From Rhodococcus sp. OK302 (GTDB taxonomy: Bacteria; Actinomycetota; Actinomycetes; Mycobacteriales; Mycobacteriaceae): a stretch of DNA of 64,000 nucleotides. Position numbers and translations under genes: made by a program. This document shows positions 23,509 to 31,684 of the stretch, in pieces. The notes below the pieces were generated by a model. It saw only the letters and a list, made by a program, of their open reading frames with translations. It did no database searches and was not told where the DNA came from. Every line of letters begins with the position of its first letter. The first letter of the stretch is position 1. The DNA lies in assembly GCF_002245895.1 (NCBI RefSeq), contig NZ_NPJZ01000001.1, forward strand, positions 1,648,501 through 1,712,500, read 5' to 3'.

Positions 23509-24348
23509 ATGGTGATCGATAACTCGAAGTCGGCTGAGCGTGCACTTGGTCAGGGTGCGTGGACAAGCGAACGGTGGCAGGGCACCACTGACATGCCGTT
23601 GATCGCGACTGCGCTGTTCTATCTGTTCGCGTACGCATTTCAGGTACTGGCCCAACCTGCCGGTCTAATGGGTTCCTTGATCCGGTGGTCGCTCATCGCC
23701 GCGTGGGTAGTGTTTACCGTCGACTATCTGGTCCGATTGTCTCTGGCGAGCAACCGCTGGAACTGGTTTGTGCATCACTTGCTTGATTTGGCGTTGGTGG
23801 TGCTGCCGATGTTCAGGCCCTTGCGACTGTTGAAACTTGTCACCCTCCTCGCAGTGATGCATCGTTCCAGCGGCGCTACGCTTCGCGGCCGCGTCGTTTT
23901 CTACGCGATCTCGGCGACCGCGCTGTTGATCGGCGTTGCGGCACTTGCCATGTTGGACGCCGAACGTCATGCCGACGGATCCGAGATCAGAACCTACGGC
24001 CAGGCACTCTGGTGGGCGATCGTGACCGTGACAACCGTCGGCTACGGCGATATTTCACCGGTTACGACGACAGGACGTTTGATCGCAGCGAGTCTGATGA
24101 TCGGTGGAATCGCCTTGCTGGGCATCGTGACTGCCACTTTGGCTTCGTGGTTGCTCGAGCAGATTGCGGAACAGGACGACGCAGCGCAGAGTGCTACACG
24201 CAAACAGGTTGCAGACCTGGCCGAGCAGGTTCAACTCCTTGCCGAGCGGTCTGGCCACGGTTCTCTCGAACATGTCGGAAGCGAAGAATTGCGTCGTGAA
24301 CTGGAACTCCGCGAACTGGTTAAGTCGAATGCAGTGTCAGCACAGTGA
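23509..24348 (+). CDS. Voltage-gated-type potassium channel
   Basis: A 279-aa membrane protein with a Kv-like layout. Hydrophobic helices cover about residues 30-125, including an Arg-rich segment 'MFRPLRLLKLVTLLAVMHR' that could be a short voltage sensor. The pore helix and selectivity filter TVTTVGYGD are near residues 174-182, and a final helix 'LMIGGIALLGIVTATLASWLL' follows. The tail is a cytoplasmic helical region with coiled-coil character ('QVADLAEQVQLLAE'). It conducts K+ across the plasma membrane. The gene is divergent from the importer operon and its 3' end overlaps the convergent phosphoesterase gene by 29 bp. The first ATG codons are uncertain. Confidence 0.88.
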   Translation: MVIDNSKSAERALGQGAWTSERWQGTTDMPLIATALFYLFAYAFQVLAQPAGLMGSLIRWSLIAAWVVFTVDYLVRLSLASNRWNWFVHHLLDLALVVLPMFRPLRLLKLVTLLAVMHRSSGATLRGRVVFYAISATALLIGVAALAMLDAERHADGSEIRTYGQALWWAIVTVTTVGYGDISPVTTTGRLIAASLMIGGIALLGIVTATLASWLLEQIAEQDDAAQSATRKQVADLAEQVQLLAERSGHGSLEHVGSEELRRELELRELVKSNAVSAQ

Positions 24349-25531
24349 TTTCGCTGGGTGCGAAGATGCGCAAGGGTGGACCCCAGAACCCTGAACCACG
24401 GCTCGTGTACAGCTGGGTGCGTTCGCCATGGCGGCTCAACCCGTGGACGGTGGGCTGATCGAGGCGGACCAAGAAGTTGAACGGCCAGATCTGCCCGCCG
24501 TGTGTGTGGCCTGCAATTTGTAGGTCGACGCCCGCAGTTTCGGACTGGAAAACTTGCTTGGGCTGGTGCGCCAGCATCAGTACCGGCAGATCAGGATCGG
24601 TTCCGGCAAGAGCCATTTCGAAGTTTGCGCCATGACCGGCCATCTTTGACGACTTGGCGGTGGCGTCGTCGACACCCGCGATGATCAAGCTGTCACCACC
24701 ACGTTCGACGACAATGTGCTTGTTGTGCAGCGGTTCCCAGCCAATGGAATCCATGTAGTCAAGCCAGCCTTGAGCCTCGCGAGGGTATTCGTGGTTGCCG
24801 GTCACGTAGACGCTGGCGAGTTCCGCTCGAATTGTGGCAAGTGGGGCCGCCTGTCCGCGTCGTTGCTCGACGGTACCGTCGGCGATATCGCCGACGTGGG
24901 CGACGATGTCGGGGCGCAGTTCGTTCACGGCGGCAGCGACGCCTTCAGACCATTTCGTGCGGTTGATCGGGCCGAAATGTGTGTCGGTGACGGCAACAAC
25001 TCGGGTGCCGTCGAATCCTTTGCCGAGGCGGGGAATCGTCACGTCCACATACTTGATTCGAGGTACTCGCATAGCTTCCCGATTGCCCCAGATCACGAGA
25101 ATCGCGGAAACGATGATGACGGCCCCGGCTACCCCGCGGGAGCGCGCCGGGTCGTCCACACCTGCCAGCCCGAGTACGAATCGCACGAGATTACCGATCA
25201 CAGACCACGCGAACAGCACCCAGATGCCGCCCAGAATGGAGTCACCCACCAGCCCGGCCCAATCGAGGTGGCGTCGGCCGTGGCTCAGAATCAACGTCAC
25301 CGGAAGCGTTACCAGGGTCAGTGCGAAGGCTGCAGTTCCCAATGCGGTGACGGGTGTGGGCCAGTCTGTCCCTGACATCACCAGCGTCCACCAGGGGACA
25401 GCAAAAAGGATCAGCAGGATGGAGACGAGCATCGCGGTGATTGTGACTGCGCGCAATGGATTGCGAGTCGTTTGCGAATCGAGCTCGGTTGTTGTCTCTG
25501 GCGACACGGGGGTACTCACCGCATCGATCAT
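24320..25531 (-). CDS. Membrane metallophosphoesterase (YkuE/calcineurin-like)
   Basis: A protein of about 403 aa with four or five N-terminal transmembrane helices (about residues 30-165) and a C-terminal calcineurin-like phosphoesterase domain. All metal motifs are present: TDTHFG, HVGDIADG, TGNHEY and AGHTHGGQ. The frame opens at ATG 25540, but that codon lies in the end of the IS200/IS605-type element. ATG 25531, just outside the inferred element end, is the likely native start. Bacterial relatives hydrolyse phosphodiesters or lipid-linked phosphates at the cell surface. The insertion has separated the gene from its original upstream DNA, so its expression may be altered. Confidence 0.85.
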   Translation of the reverse strand: MIDAVSTPVSPETTTELDSQTTRNPLRAVTITAMLVSILLILFAVPWWTLVMSGTDWPTPVTALGTAAFALTLVTLPVTLILSHGRRHLDWAGLVGDSILGGIWVLFAWSVIGNLVRFVLGLAGVDDPARSRGVAGAVIIVSAILVIWGNREAMRVPRIKYVDVTIPRLGKGFDGTRVVAVTDTHFGPINRTKWSEGVAAAVNELRPDIVAHVGDIADGTVEQRRGQAAPLATIRAELASVYVTGNHEYPREAQGWLDYMDSIGWEPLHNKHIVVERGGDSLIIAGVDDATAKSSKMAGHGANFEMALAGTDPDLPVLMLAHQPKQVFQSETAGVDLQIAGHTHGGQIWPFNFLVRLDQPTVHGLSRHGERTQLYTSRGSGFWGPPLRIFAPSEITVLTLHST

Positions 25532-25538
25532 AATTGAC

Positions 25539-25565
25539 ATCCTCCCCGCCCTTACGGACGAGGAT
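25539..25565 (-). ncRNA. Right-end hairpin, 3' part of a putative omega RNA
   Basis: atcctc (25539-25544) pairs with gaggat (25560-25565) around a CC/GG-rich inner segment. It lies 12 bases past the tnpB stop, at the element's right end. In IS200/IS605 elements the RNA overlapping the tnpB 3' end and right end forms the omega RNA scaffold, with the guide read from the adjacent flank. Only the terminal hairpin is visible by eye. Confidence 0.5.
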
Positions 25566-25576
25566 TCCTCGATAGC

Positions 25577-26800
25577 TCACACTACCGAGACGGTTGATGC
25601 GGCACGTTTCCGTGACTGACACACCCGATCCCCCAGAATGCCCCCGGGTTGATACTCGAGATCGAACCCACGATCGCGAATATTGATCGCAGCATTGGTA
25701 TCCGCATGATGCTCGAAACCGCAGCCCCGACACCGGAAAACCGCTTGACTCTCGCGATTCTCCGGACAGATATGACCGCAGTTCGAGCACTCCTGCGAGG
25801 TGTACGCGGCCGGAACCGCGATCACCGACATCTTGTGGTCGAGGCGTTGCGCGAACTTCCCCCAACACGACGCGAGGATCGCCCGGTTCAGGCCGGACTT
25901 CGCCCGCCCACCGTTCGGCAGGAAAACTCCCGGATTGTCGGGGTCCGGTTTCGGTTTCGCCCGCCGAGTCATGTTCCGGATCGGCAGATTCTCGACCGCC
26001 GCCCCGCTGTACGTGTTCGCGAGGACGGTCGTGGTCTGCTCGATCCAATCACCCCGCCGATCAGCCAGTCGCAACCGCATCCGCCCCAACTTCGCTTTCG
26101 TCCGGTCCAGGTTCGCCGAACCCTTCTGCTGACGGGAGAGTTGTCGTTGCAGGGCCACGAACCGAACCTGCTCCCCGGCAGAGAAACCGGGGGCATGAAA
26201 CATCCGGCCGTCGCTCGTGGCCACCGAATTCGCCACCCCCCGATCGATCCCCACCACCACCGCCGTGGTGGACGCTTCCCGACGAGGCACCGGCGTCGTC
26301 GTCAGGCTCACCGTCCACCGGCCGTTCGCCAAGGCGATCCGAGCCGACGACGCCGCGCAGATGTCGGTCCAGGCGCGGGAAATCCGGAACCGCACCCACC
26401 CGGCCTTCGGCACCAGAATCTCACCCCACTTCCGGTTGATGCGCCGCACCACCAGATCACGCACCACGAAACCCTGCCGGGAACCGGACCGTTTCTTGAA
26501 TGTCGGATACCCGCTGCGTCGGGCAAAGAAGTTGGTGAATGCCCGATCCAGATCACGCAGCGCACCCTGCTGCACGACCGTGGAACCGGCACGGAGCCAG
26601 TCGAATTCGCGCCGGGCTTCGGTCAGGTCCCGCATCTGCGAAGCGGCCGTGATCTTCTGCCGGAAATGACGGCGCGAAGGGGTCCACCACGAACGCTGCT
26701 CCAACCCGAGGTTGTAGACGTAGCGGGCGTGATCGCAGTGCATGGTCAGCGCATCGAGCTGCGCACCCTCGGCGGGGTAGACTCGCTGCACGATGCTCAT
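25577..26800 (-). CDS. tnpB: TnpB, RNA-guided nuclease of an IS200/IS605-type element
   Basis: A 407-aa TnpB with its whole catalytic apparatus. The helix-turn-helix N-terminal region has 'RYVYNLGLEQRSWW'. RuvC-I Asp186 is in 'VVVGIDRGVANSVATSDG', RuvC-II Glu270 in 'AVENLPIRNM', and RuvC-III Asp367 in 'HADTNAAINIRDRG'. A zinc ribbon is formed by C338-C341 ('CSNCGH') and C357-C360 ('CRGCG'). The length is normal and no frameshift is seen. TnpB is an omega-RNA-guided DNA endonuclease, homing-like for its element, and is not needed for transposition itself. The divergent tnpA is truncated, so this copy may persist as a stand-alone nuclease. Confidence 0.93.
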   Translation of the reverse strand: MSIVQRVYPAEGAQLDALTMHCDHARYVYNLGLEQRSWWTPSRRHFRQKITAASQMRDLTEARREFDWLRAGSTVVQQGALRDLDRAFTNFFARRSGYPTFKKRSGSRQGFVVRDLVVRRINRKWGEILVPKAGWVRFRISRAWTDICAASSARIALANGRWTVSLTTTPVPRREASTTAVVVGIDRGVANSVATSDGRMFHAPGFSAGEQVRFVALQRQLSRQQKGSANLDRTKAKLGRMRLRLADRRGDWIEQTTTVLANTYSGAAVENLPIRNMTRRAKPKPDPDNPGVFLPNGGRAKSGLNRAILASCWGKFAQRLDHKMSVIAVPAAYTSQECSNCGHICPENRESQAVFRCRGCGFEHHADTNAAINIRDRGFDLEYQPGGILGDRVCQSRKRAASTVSVV

Positions 26801-26838
26801 GCTCGAGAGACTCCCACACCCCTACGACACACTCGGAG

Positions 26839-27159
26839 TTGTCGCTCTCGAAGTTGGTGGGGGCTATCAAGACGAGTACGTCGCTGTGGGTGCGGCGGGA
26901 GAACTTTCCCGAAGTGACGCACACTCTGTGGGGTGATCGCTTCTGGTCGCCGTCTTATTTCGTGACGTCCATCGGTGGTGCGCCGTTGGAGCGGGTCGCC
27001 GCGTATGTTCGCGATCAGCGCGAATCTTCGCGTGCGCCGGGGGAAACCGAAACGGCAACCTCGCTGACCCCGCCTCATGGACGGGGCTTGCGCTCAGAAA
27101 CTAGGTCAATGTTCGGGGATAGAACTGAAACGATCACGCCAGCTGCCCCAACGCTGTAA
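26839..27159 (+). pseudogene. Truncated TnpA (Y1 transposase) C-terminal fragment
   Basis: The frame from 26839 reads like the last 60 or so residues of an IS200-type Y1 transposase: 'LVGAIKTSTSLWVRREN', 'LWGDRFWSPSYFVTSIGG' and the catalytic-tyrosine helix 'LERVAAYVRDQ'. The N-terminal half with the HUH metal motif is missing. Only 38 bp separate the fragment from the tnpB start, so it was deleted rather than shifted. The frame runs past the inferred left end without a stop until 27159, another sign of decay. It is not expected to be active. Confidence 0.8.
27068..27086. repeat. Left-end subterminal hairpin of the IS element
   Basis: ccccg (27068-27072) pairs with cggggc-type sequence (27082-27086), with an inner CC/GG pair and a tcat loop. 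It is the counterpart of the right-end hairpin. Such hairpins are the TnpA recognition sites in this family. Confidence 0.5.
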
Positions 27160-27170
27160 CGTCGACCGAT

Positions 27171-27785
27171 ATGTCGGTTCCCACATATCGTGACTACGCT
27201 TGGACCAGAGATCGTCCGGACCTCTTCGAGGCATTCTGCCTGAGCATCATCCCGAACGTCACTGCGGAACAGGTTCTTGCTGCCCTCCCGACCCCCGCGA
27301 GCACGCTGATCGGCACATACTCGGACCTGGATGAGCGTGCGTTCGACAACGTCGGTCGGGGAGCGCCCGACGTCGTGGGACTGCTCGAGTACAAATCTTC
27401 GGTTGTCATGTTCGAACCCAACGGAGCGCTCGGTATCAATCCGACGATTATGCAGCCGCTATCTTCCGGACGAGAGATTGTCTGCAATTATTCTGGCGGA
27501 CACGGGGTCTCCCATTTTTACTGGTTTGTAGACGGGTCGTTGCGAACATCGTTCGAGCCGCTGTTCGCGGATTCTCGCGAAGGTACCGATCCGGACGCGT
27601 TGTTGTCGCTGATGTCAGAAATCGGTGGCTTCCATCTCGACTCTCCGGAGACGGAGCCGGACGAATACCTAGATGACGAAGCAACTTTCGCACTGTGCGA
27701 AGCCGTCACCGGTATCCGTGTCACGGACACCCTACTGCTGGAATCGACCTATGTAGTGGCTGATATACCGACGTCAGAGATCTAG
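27171..27785 (+). CDS. DUF6461-like hypothetical protein
   Basis: A 204-aa soluble protein with no signal peptide or membrane segment, acidic, starting 'MSVPTYRDYAWTRDRPD'. Recognisable conserved-looking blocks are 'VMFEPNGALGI', 'SGGHGVSHFYWFVDG' and 'SLRTSFEPLF'. This resembles the DUF6461 family of actinobacterial proteins of unknown function, often found near contact-dependent or toxin-immunity-like genes, though nothing of that kind is adjacent here. It lies just beyond the left end of the IS element. Its 3' end overlaps the convergent S4-domain gene by 12 bp. Confidence 0.7.
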   Translation: MSVPTYRDYAWTRDRPDLFEAFCLSIIPNVTAEQVLAALPTPASTLIGTYSDLDERAFDNVGRGAPDVVGLLEYKSSVVMFEPNGALGINPTIMQPLSSGREIVCNYSGGHGVSHFYWFVDGSLRTSFEPLFADSREGTDPDALLSLMSEIGGFHLDSPETEPDEYLDDEATFALCEAVTGIRVTDTLLLESTYVVADIPTSEI

Positions 27786-28163
27786 ACCGCGAAGCTTCTC
27801 GAGATCTCGCCGTTCCCGCTTGGTGGGGCGGCCCGCGCCACGATCGCGCATCGGTATCGATGCCAGAAGTTCCGGCGGTGGGGGTGGCGGTGAATTGTCT
27901 TTCAAACAGTCGGCAACCAGAACCGCGCCGACGCGTTTGGTGATCGGTTTGACCACGAGAACGATGCGTTCGACGCCGGACACCCGCACCCGAACTTCGT
28001 CGCCGGCCTTGACCTGCTGAGCAGCCTTCGCCGAGGTTCCGTTCACGCGGACGTGTCCGGAGCGACACGCTGCCGCAGCTTGCGAACGGGTCTTGAACAG
28101 GCGGACAGCCCAGGTCCAACTGTCTACACGGACACTGATCGCGTCGGAAGGTAATTGGGCCAT
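27774..28163 (-). CDS. S4-domain RNA-binding protein (Hsp15/HslR-like)
   Basis: A 129-aa protein from ATG 28163. It has an N-terminal S4 RNA-binding domain ('VRVDSWTWAVRLFKTRSQAA', 'CRSGHVRVNG', 'VKAGDEVRVR'; about residues 10-70) and a basic C-terminal tail 'RPTKRERRDLEKLRGL' typical of the heat-shock protein 15 family. E. coli Hsp15 binds stalled 50S subunits carrying nascent chains. A run of six prolines sits near residue 93, which is unusual and may require EF-P. It is monocistronic, with a start 7 codons inside the longest open frame. Confidence 0.85.
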   Translation of the reverse strand: MAQLPSDAISVRVDSWTWAVRLFKTRSQAAAACRSGHVRVNGTSAKAAQQVKAGDEVRVRVSGVERIVLVVKPITKRVGAVLVADCLKDNSPPPPPPELLASIPMRDRGAGRPTKRERRDLEKLRGLDL

Positions 28164-28233
28164 GGCAACGACGATACCGGCCACGTGGCCGACGACATGT
28201 CAGTCGTCGGCCACATAATGTTTGCCGAAGTGG

Positions 28234-29829
28234 CTAGGACACCTTGACGGCAGCGGGAGCTTCTACGGACTCGTCTTGTTCGATGTCGGCGAGCTGCTCG
28301 ATACCTGATTTGTTGCCAAGAGCTGCGTTCGGGATGAAGATGACGCAGATCAGGGCGATCACGGCGAACGGAACGGCGATGAGGAAGACTTCTCCGATGC
28401 CCTGTCCGTACGCGGATTCGACTATGTTGCGCACTGCGTCGGGCAAGGTATGCAAGTCGGGGAGCGTTCCGTCCATAAGCCCACTCGCTGATCTTGCTAT
28501 GTCTGATTCTTGAAGGCCGTTGTCGATCTCGGTATCGACGCGTGTGGAGAGTACTGCTCCGAGCACTGCTACGGCGAGGGCGCCGCCGAGGCTGCGGAAG
28601 AATGCGGCGGCAGAGCTGGCCGCGCCGATCTCGAGCACGTTCGCGGCATTCTGCACGACCAGGACAAGGTTTTGCGACATGATGCCGAGGCCGAGTCCGA
28701 TGATCGGTGTGGCAAGGAAGATTACGGCGTACGGGCTGTCCACCCGCAGAGTCGAGAGCAGGATGGTGCCGACGACGAGTAGCGACGCTCCGGCGATCAG
28801 TGCAGGCTTCCACTTGCCGGTACGACTGATGAGGGCGCCGACGACGGTAGAGGCGATGAGGTTGCCGGCGACCTGCGGGAGTGTCATCAGGCCGGCGCCG
28901 CTGGCGGTGGCGCCGCGGCTGAGCTGCATGTACTGGCTGAAGAAGACGGAGACGCTGTAGAGGACGATGCCAACGGACAGGCTGGCGATGATCGCCAAGG
29001 TGAAGGTTCTTTCCCGGAACATGTGTAAGGGGAGGACAGGGTTCTTCACCTTGCTCTCTACGATCAACGTCACTGCGATCAGCACCGCTGTGCCGACGCC
29101 CAGTCCCCACGACAATGTGGAGTCCCACGCGAATTCGTTGCCGCCGAGCGAGAGCCAGATGAGAAGCGTCGAAATTGCGGCGGTGAGTAGGACCGACCCG
29201 ATGTAGTCGATGCGAGCGGCGCCTTTGGGTGTGGCCACGATGAGCTTGAGCTGGATGACGATCATCGCGATGACGGCAACGGGAATGACGATGTAGAAGT
29301 TCCAGCGCCAGCCGAACGTATCGGTGACGAAGCCGCCGAGGAGTGGTCCGCCGGCCGTGCCGGCCACGACGACAGCACCGAGGAAGCCCATGTACTTTCC
29401 GCGTTCGCGAGGGCTGATGATGTCAGCGATCGCGACTTGGGAGAGGGCAAGGAGTCCGCCGGTTCCAATTCCCTGTGCCACGCGCGCAGCGATCATCATC
29501 ATGGGCGTTTGCGCCAGTCCGGCAGTGAGTGAGCCTGCCATGAAGATTGCCAGCGAGATTTGCAGAAGACGTTTTCGGTTGAAGAGATCGGCGAGCTTGC
29601 CCCAAATCGGGGTGCTCACGGTGACCGCGAGCAACGATCCGGTGACGACCCAGGTAAGCGTCGATTGATTGCCGTCGAGATCGGTGACGATGCGAGGGAG
29701 GGAGGTGTTGATGACGGAAGTCGACAAAATGGCGACGAGCATTCCCATGAGAATTCCGCCGAAGGCTTCGTTTACCTGGCGTCGAGACATTGTCGTGGTC
29801 GGACTGTTATCGACTGTCGTTACCTTCAT
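28234..29829 (-). CDS. DHA2-family (14-TM) MFS drug efflux transporter
   Basis: A 531-aa protein with about 14 hydrophobic helices. Motif A-like 'GKLADLFNRKRLL' lies between TM2 and TM3, and a motif C region covers TM5 ('GAVVVAGTAGGPLLGGFV'). Others are 'FFRSLGGALAVAVLGAVLS' and a soluble C-terminal tail. This is the EmrB/QacA type, a proton-driven exporter of lipophilic compounds in the plasma membrane. It is divergent from a MarR regulator with a dyad between, so derepression by a drug-like ligand is likely. The substrate is unknown. Confidence 0.92.
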   Translation of the reverse strand: MKVTTVDNSPTTTMSRRQVNEAFGGILMGMLVAILSTSVINTSLPRIVTDLDGNQSTLTWVVTGSLLAVTVSTPIWGKLADLFNRKRLLQISLAIFMAGSLTAGLAQTPMMMIAARVAQGIGTGGLLALSQVAIADIISPRERGKYMGFLGAVVVAGTAGGPLLGGFVTDTFGWRWNFYIVIPVAVIAMIVIQLKLIVATPKGAARIDYIGSVLLTAAISTLLIWLSLGGNEFAWDSTLSWGLGVGTAVLIAVTLIVESKVKNPVLPLHMFRERTFTLAIIASLSVGIVLYSVSVFFSQYMQLSRGATASGAGLMTLPQVAGNLIASTVVGALISRTGKWKPALIAGASLLVVGTILLSTLRVDSPYAVIFLATPIIGLGLGIMSQNLVLVVQNAANVLEIGAASSAAAFFRSLGGALAVAVLGAVLSTRVDTEIDNGLQESDIARSASGLMDGTLPDLHTLPDAVRNIVESAYGQGIGEVFLIAVPFAVIALICVIFIPNAALGNKSGIEQLADIEQDESVEAPAAVKVS

Positions 29830-29881
29830 GAGGTTCCTTGCTCCGCTGACAAAAAGTATGTGACCATAGTCAATAATATTT

Positions 29882-29898
29882 AGTTACATCATGCAACT
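29882..29898. promoter_or_regulatory. MarR-type operator between the efflux pump and marR genes
   Basis: agttacat-c-atgcaact, a 17-bp near-perfect dyad (7 of 8 pairs) in the A/T-rich 121-bp divergent region. Its size and position match MarR dimer sites. Confidence 0.65.
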
Positions 29899-29950
29899 AT
29901 ATTTGTGGAGGGTGAGACTCGGGACACGTCGCGGCCTCTATGCTGATCAG

Positions 29951-30391
29951 GTGAGTTCGACAAAATCTGAGACGGATATCCGGGCGATTCAAGAGGCAAT
30001 CAGCAAGCTTGTGCGGAGTTCTCGGAAGGCTGTGTTGACCAGTGCGGGAACGGTTGCGCCAGGGATGGCGCCCGCCGCGTTTGTCATTATGGCGCGAATT
30101 GCGGACGTGGCTCCAATGTCACCAGCGGCGATTATTGCTGCCACGGGATTAGCCAGAAGTGTGGTGAGTCGACAGTTGACTGCTCTGGTCAAGGAGGGCT
30201 ATCTGGTCTCCGAACCTGACCCTCGAGACGGCAGGGTGGCGCTGTTTTCGCCGACGCTGGAAGCGGCAGCGAAGTTCGGGGACGTGAGCAAGGACAGGCG
30301 TGACGGGATCGCCGACATGCTCGAGGGGTGGACGCAAGAGGATGTGTCGACTTTCGTCACGTTGTTAGAGAGATTCGCTCAATCTGCATAG
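29951..30391 (+). CDS. MarR-family transcriptional regulator
   Basis: A 146-aa winged-helix protein. Its recognition region is 'MSPAAIIAATGLARSVVSRQLTALVKEGYL' and its wing 'SEPDPRDGRVALFSPT' carries the family DxR signature; C-terminal dimerisation helices follow. GTG 29951 is preferred over ATG 29891 because the latter lies inside the operator dyad. It is divergent from the DHA2 efflux gene, which it presumably represses together with itself until a toxic ligand binds. Confidence 0.88.
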   Translation: MSSTKSETDIRAIQEAISKLVRSSRKAVLTSAGTVAPGMAPAAFVIMARIADVAPMSPAAIIAATGLARSVVSRQLTALVKEGYLVSEPDPRDGRVALFSPTLEAAAKFGDVSKDRRDGIADMLEGWTQEDVSTFVTLLERFAQSA

Positions 30392-30748
30392 AACGCCGAG
30401 CGGGGTCGGTCAAAACATCTCCGCGCGTGACGCTTTCGAGGGATGGTAGCTAGGCCTCCAGCGACGCTTCACCTACCGCCCGATGCGAGTGTGCATTTCA
30501 CGGCGGACGGTGAACCGGTTTTCGGGCGATCGAAGCTCTCGAGTTCGGAGTGCTGGCTGGTACAAGTGCGTCCGAAGGTGGCGAGATCGTCGAGGTGTGT
30601 ACCAGTGAGGGGCATTGGAACGAACTGTCTTCCGGCGCAGCGTTCACCGCTGCAGACGGGGACCGCAAGCACTGAGGTGACTCACTCGAATACACATCCG
30701 GCCCCATACCGTCGAAAGGTATGGGACCGAAGGTGAAAGGTGAAGTGG
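30392..30748. other. Intergenic region without a convincing gene
   Basis: About 357 bp between the marR-like gene and the convergent hydroxybutyryl-CoA dehydrogenase gene. Several overlapping small frames exist on both strands. The most protein-like is a 41-codon GTG frame at 30550-30675 ('GVLAGTSASEGGEIVEV...'), but it has no ribosome site or relative I recognise. A hairpin at 30703-30725 is the only clear element. Confidence 0.5.
30703..30725 (-). terminator. Hairpin downstream of the hydroxybutyryl-CoA dehydrogenase gene
   Basis: cccatacc (30703-30710) / ggtatggg (30718-30725) with a 7-base loop, 23 bp beyond the minus-strand stop. There is no strong T-run, so it is a moderate terminator candidate. 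Confidence 0.55.
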
Positions 30749-31597
30749 TTACGCGTAGTCGTAGAACCCGCGACCGGTCTTCTTGCCGAGGCGGCCGGCG
30801 TCGACCATGCGACGCAGCAGTGCCGGGGGAGCGTAGTGCGGCTCGGCGAATTCCGCGTACAGCGACTCGGCCGCTGCAAGAGCAACATCGAGGCCGACAG
30901 TGTCGAGGAGCGTCAGCGGGCCCATCGGGTAGCCGCAGCCGCCCTTCATGGCCTCGTCGATGTCTTCTGCTGTGGCGTAACCGGAATCGAGCATCCGGAC
31001 AGCCTGGCAGAGGTACGGGATGAGCAGGGCGTTGACGATGAAGCCCGAACGGTCGCCCGCACGAACTGTCTTCTTACGCAACGTGTTCTTGGCGTAATCG
31101 GTGACAGCGAGGACGGTTTCCTCGGACGTGGTCAGGCTGACCACGATCTCCACGAGCGGCATGACCGGCACGGGGTTGAAGAAGTGAACACCGACAACCT
31201 GGCCGGGACGCGAAGTGGCCTTGGCGATCTTGATGACGGGGATCGACGACGTGTTGGTCGCCAGAATGCCGGACGGCTTGACGATTTTGTCGAGCTTGCC
31301 GAAGATCTCGTATTTGAGGGCTTCGATCTCGGGAGCAGCTTCGATCACCAGATCACGATCGGCGAACTCTTCCATGTCCAGGGTGACGCGGACGCGAGCG
31401 ATTGCCGCATCTGCATCTTCCTGAGTGATCTTGCCCTTGGCGACGCCGCGGTTGATCGACTTCGAGATGCGTTCGCGCGCAGCAGCAGCGAATTCTTCTT
31501 TGGTTTCGAGCACCAGCACCGAGCTGCCGGCTTTTGCACAAATCTCAGCAATGCCTGCACCCATGGTGCCGCCGCCGATAACGCCTACGAGTTCCAC
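30749..31597 (-). CDS. 3-hydroxybutyryl-CoA dehydrogenase (FadB2-like)
   Basis: A 282-aa NAD(P)-dependent (S)-3-hydroxyacyl-CoA dehydrogenase. The Rossmann motif is 'VGVIGGGTMGAGIAEI' and the sequence includes 'VIEAAPEIEALK' and 'LATNTSSIPV'. The catalytic His-Glu region is 'VGVHFFNPVPVMPLVEIV', and the C-terminal domain has 'GYPMGPLTLLDTVGLD' and ends 'GKKTGRGFYDY'. It oxidises 3-hydroxyacyl-CoA (short chains) to 3-ketoacyl-CoA. GTG 31597 with an ideal AGGAG site 6 bases upstream is chosen over TTG 31609. It follows an acyl-CoA dehydrogenase gene on the same strand, separated by a strong hairpin, so the two may be co-regulated. Confidence 0.93.
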   Translation of the reverse strand: MELVGVIGGGTMGAGIAEICAKAGSSVLVLETKEEFAAAARERISKSINRGVAKGKITQEDADAAIARVRVTLDMEEFADRDLVIEAAPEIEALKYEIFGKLDKIVKPSGILATNTSSIPVIKIAKATSRPGQVVGVHFFNPVPVMPLVEIVVSLTTSEETVLAVTDYAKNTLRKKTVRAGDRSGFIVNALLIPYLCQAVRMLDSGYATAEDIDEAMKGGCGYPMGPLTLLDTVGLDVALAAAESLYAEFAEPHYAPPALLRRMVDAGRLGKKTGRGFYDYA

Positions 31598-31627
31598 AAT
31601 TCTCCTCAATCGATTTTGGGACGAAGT

Positions 31628-31675
31628 CCCTGTGCGCCTTTTCGGCAGTCGTAACTACCAAAAAGGCGCACAGGG
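31628..31675 (-). terminator. Strong 15-bp-stem hairpin between ACAD and HBDH genes
   Basis: ccctgtgcgcctttt (31628-31642) and aaaaggcgcacaggg (31661-31675) pair perfectly around an 18-base loop. The hairpin starts 10 bp past the ACAD stop. It may terminate most transcripts or act as an RNA-processing or stability element that sets the ratio of the two enzymes. Confidence 0.75.
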
Positions 31676-31684
31676 TCGTAGACC

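Larger units (their letters stand above)
25534..27104. mobile_element. IS200/IS605-type element with intact tnpB and truncated tnpA
   Basis: The element carries tnpB on the minus strand and a C-terminal tnpA remnant on the plus strand, with subterminal hairpins at both ends (25539-25565 and 27068-27086). Reading along tnpB, the right end finishes '...gaggatgtcaa' at 25534 and the left end follows TTGAC (minus strand, 27109-27105), a plausible target/TAM pentamer. Joining the flanks gives ATTGAC-TTATGATCG, a plausible empty site immediately before the metallophosphoesterase start. There is no target duplication, as expected for this family. Exact ends are inferred from hairpins, not from comparison. 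Confidence 0.7.

Noticed and set aside
24320..24348. 29-bp convergent overlap of channel and phosphoesterase genes as antisense regulation
   Set aside because: Short convergent overlaps occur three times in this window (also 2269-2282 and 27774-27785) and are ordinary in compact genomes.
30550..30675. 41-codon GTG frame in the 30.4-30.7 kb gap
   Set aside because: Protein-like composition, but no ribosome site, family or conservation evidence visible.
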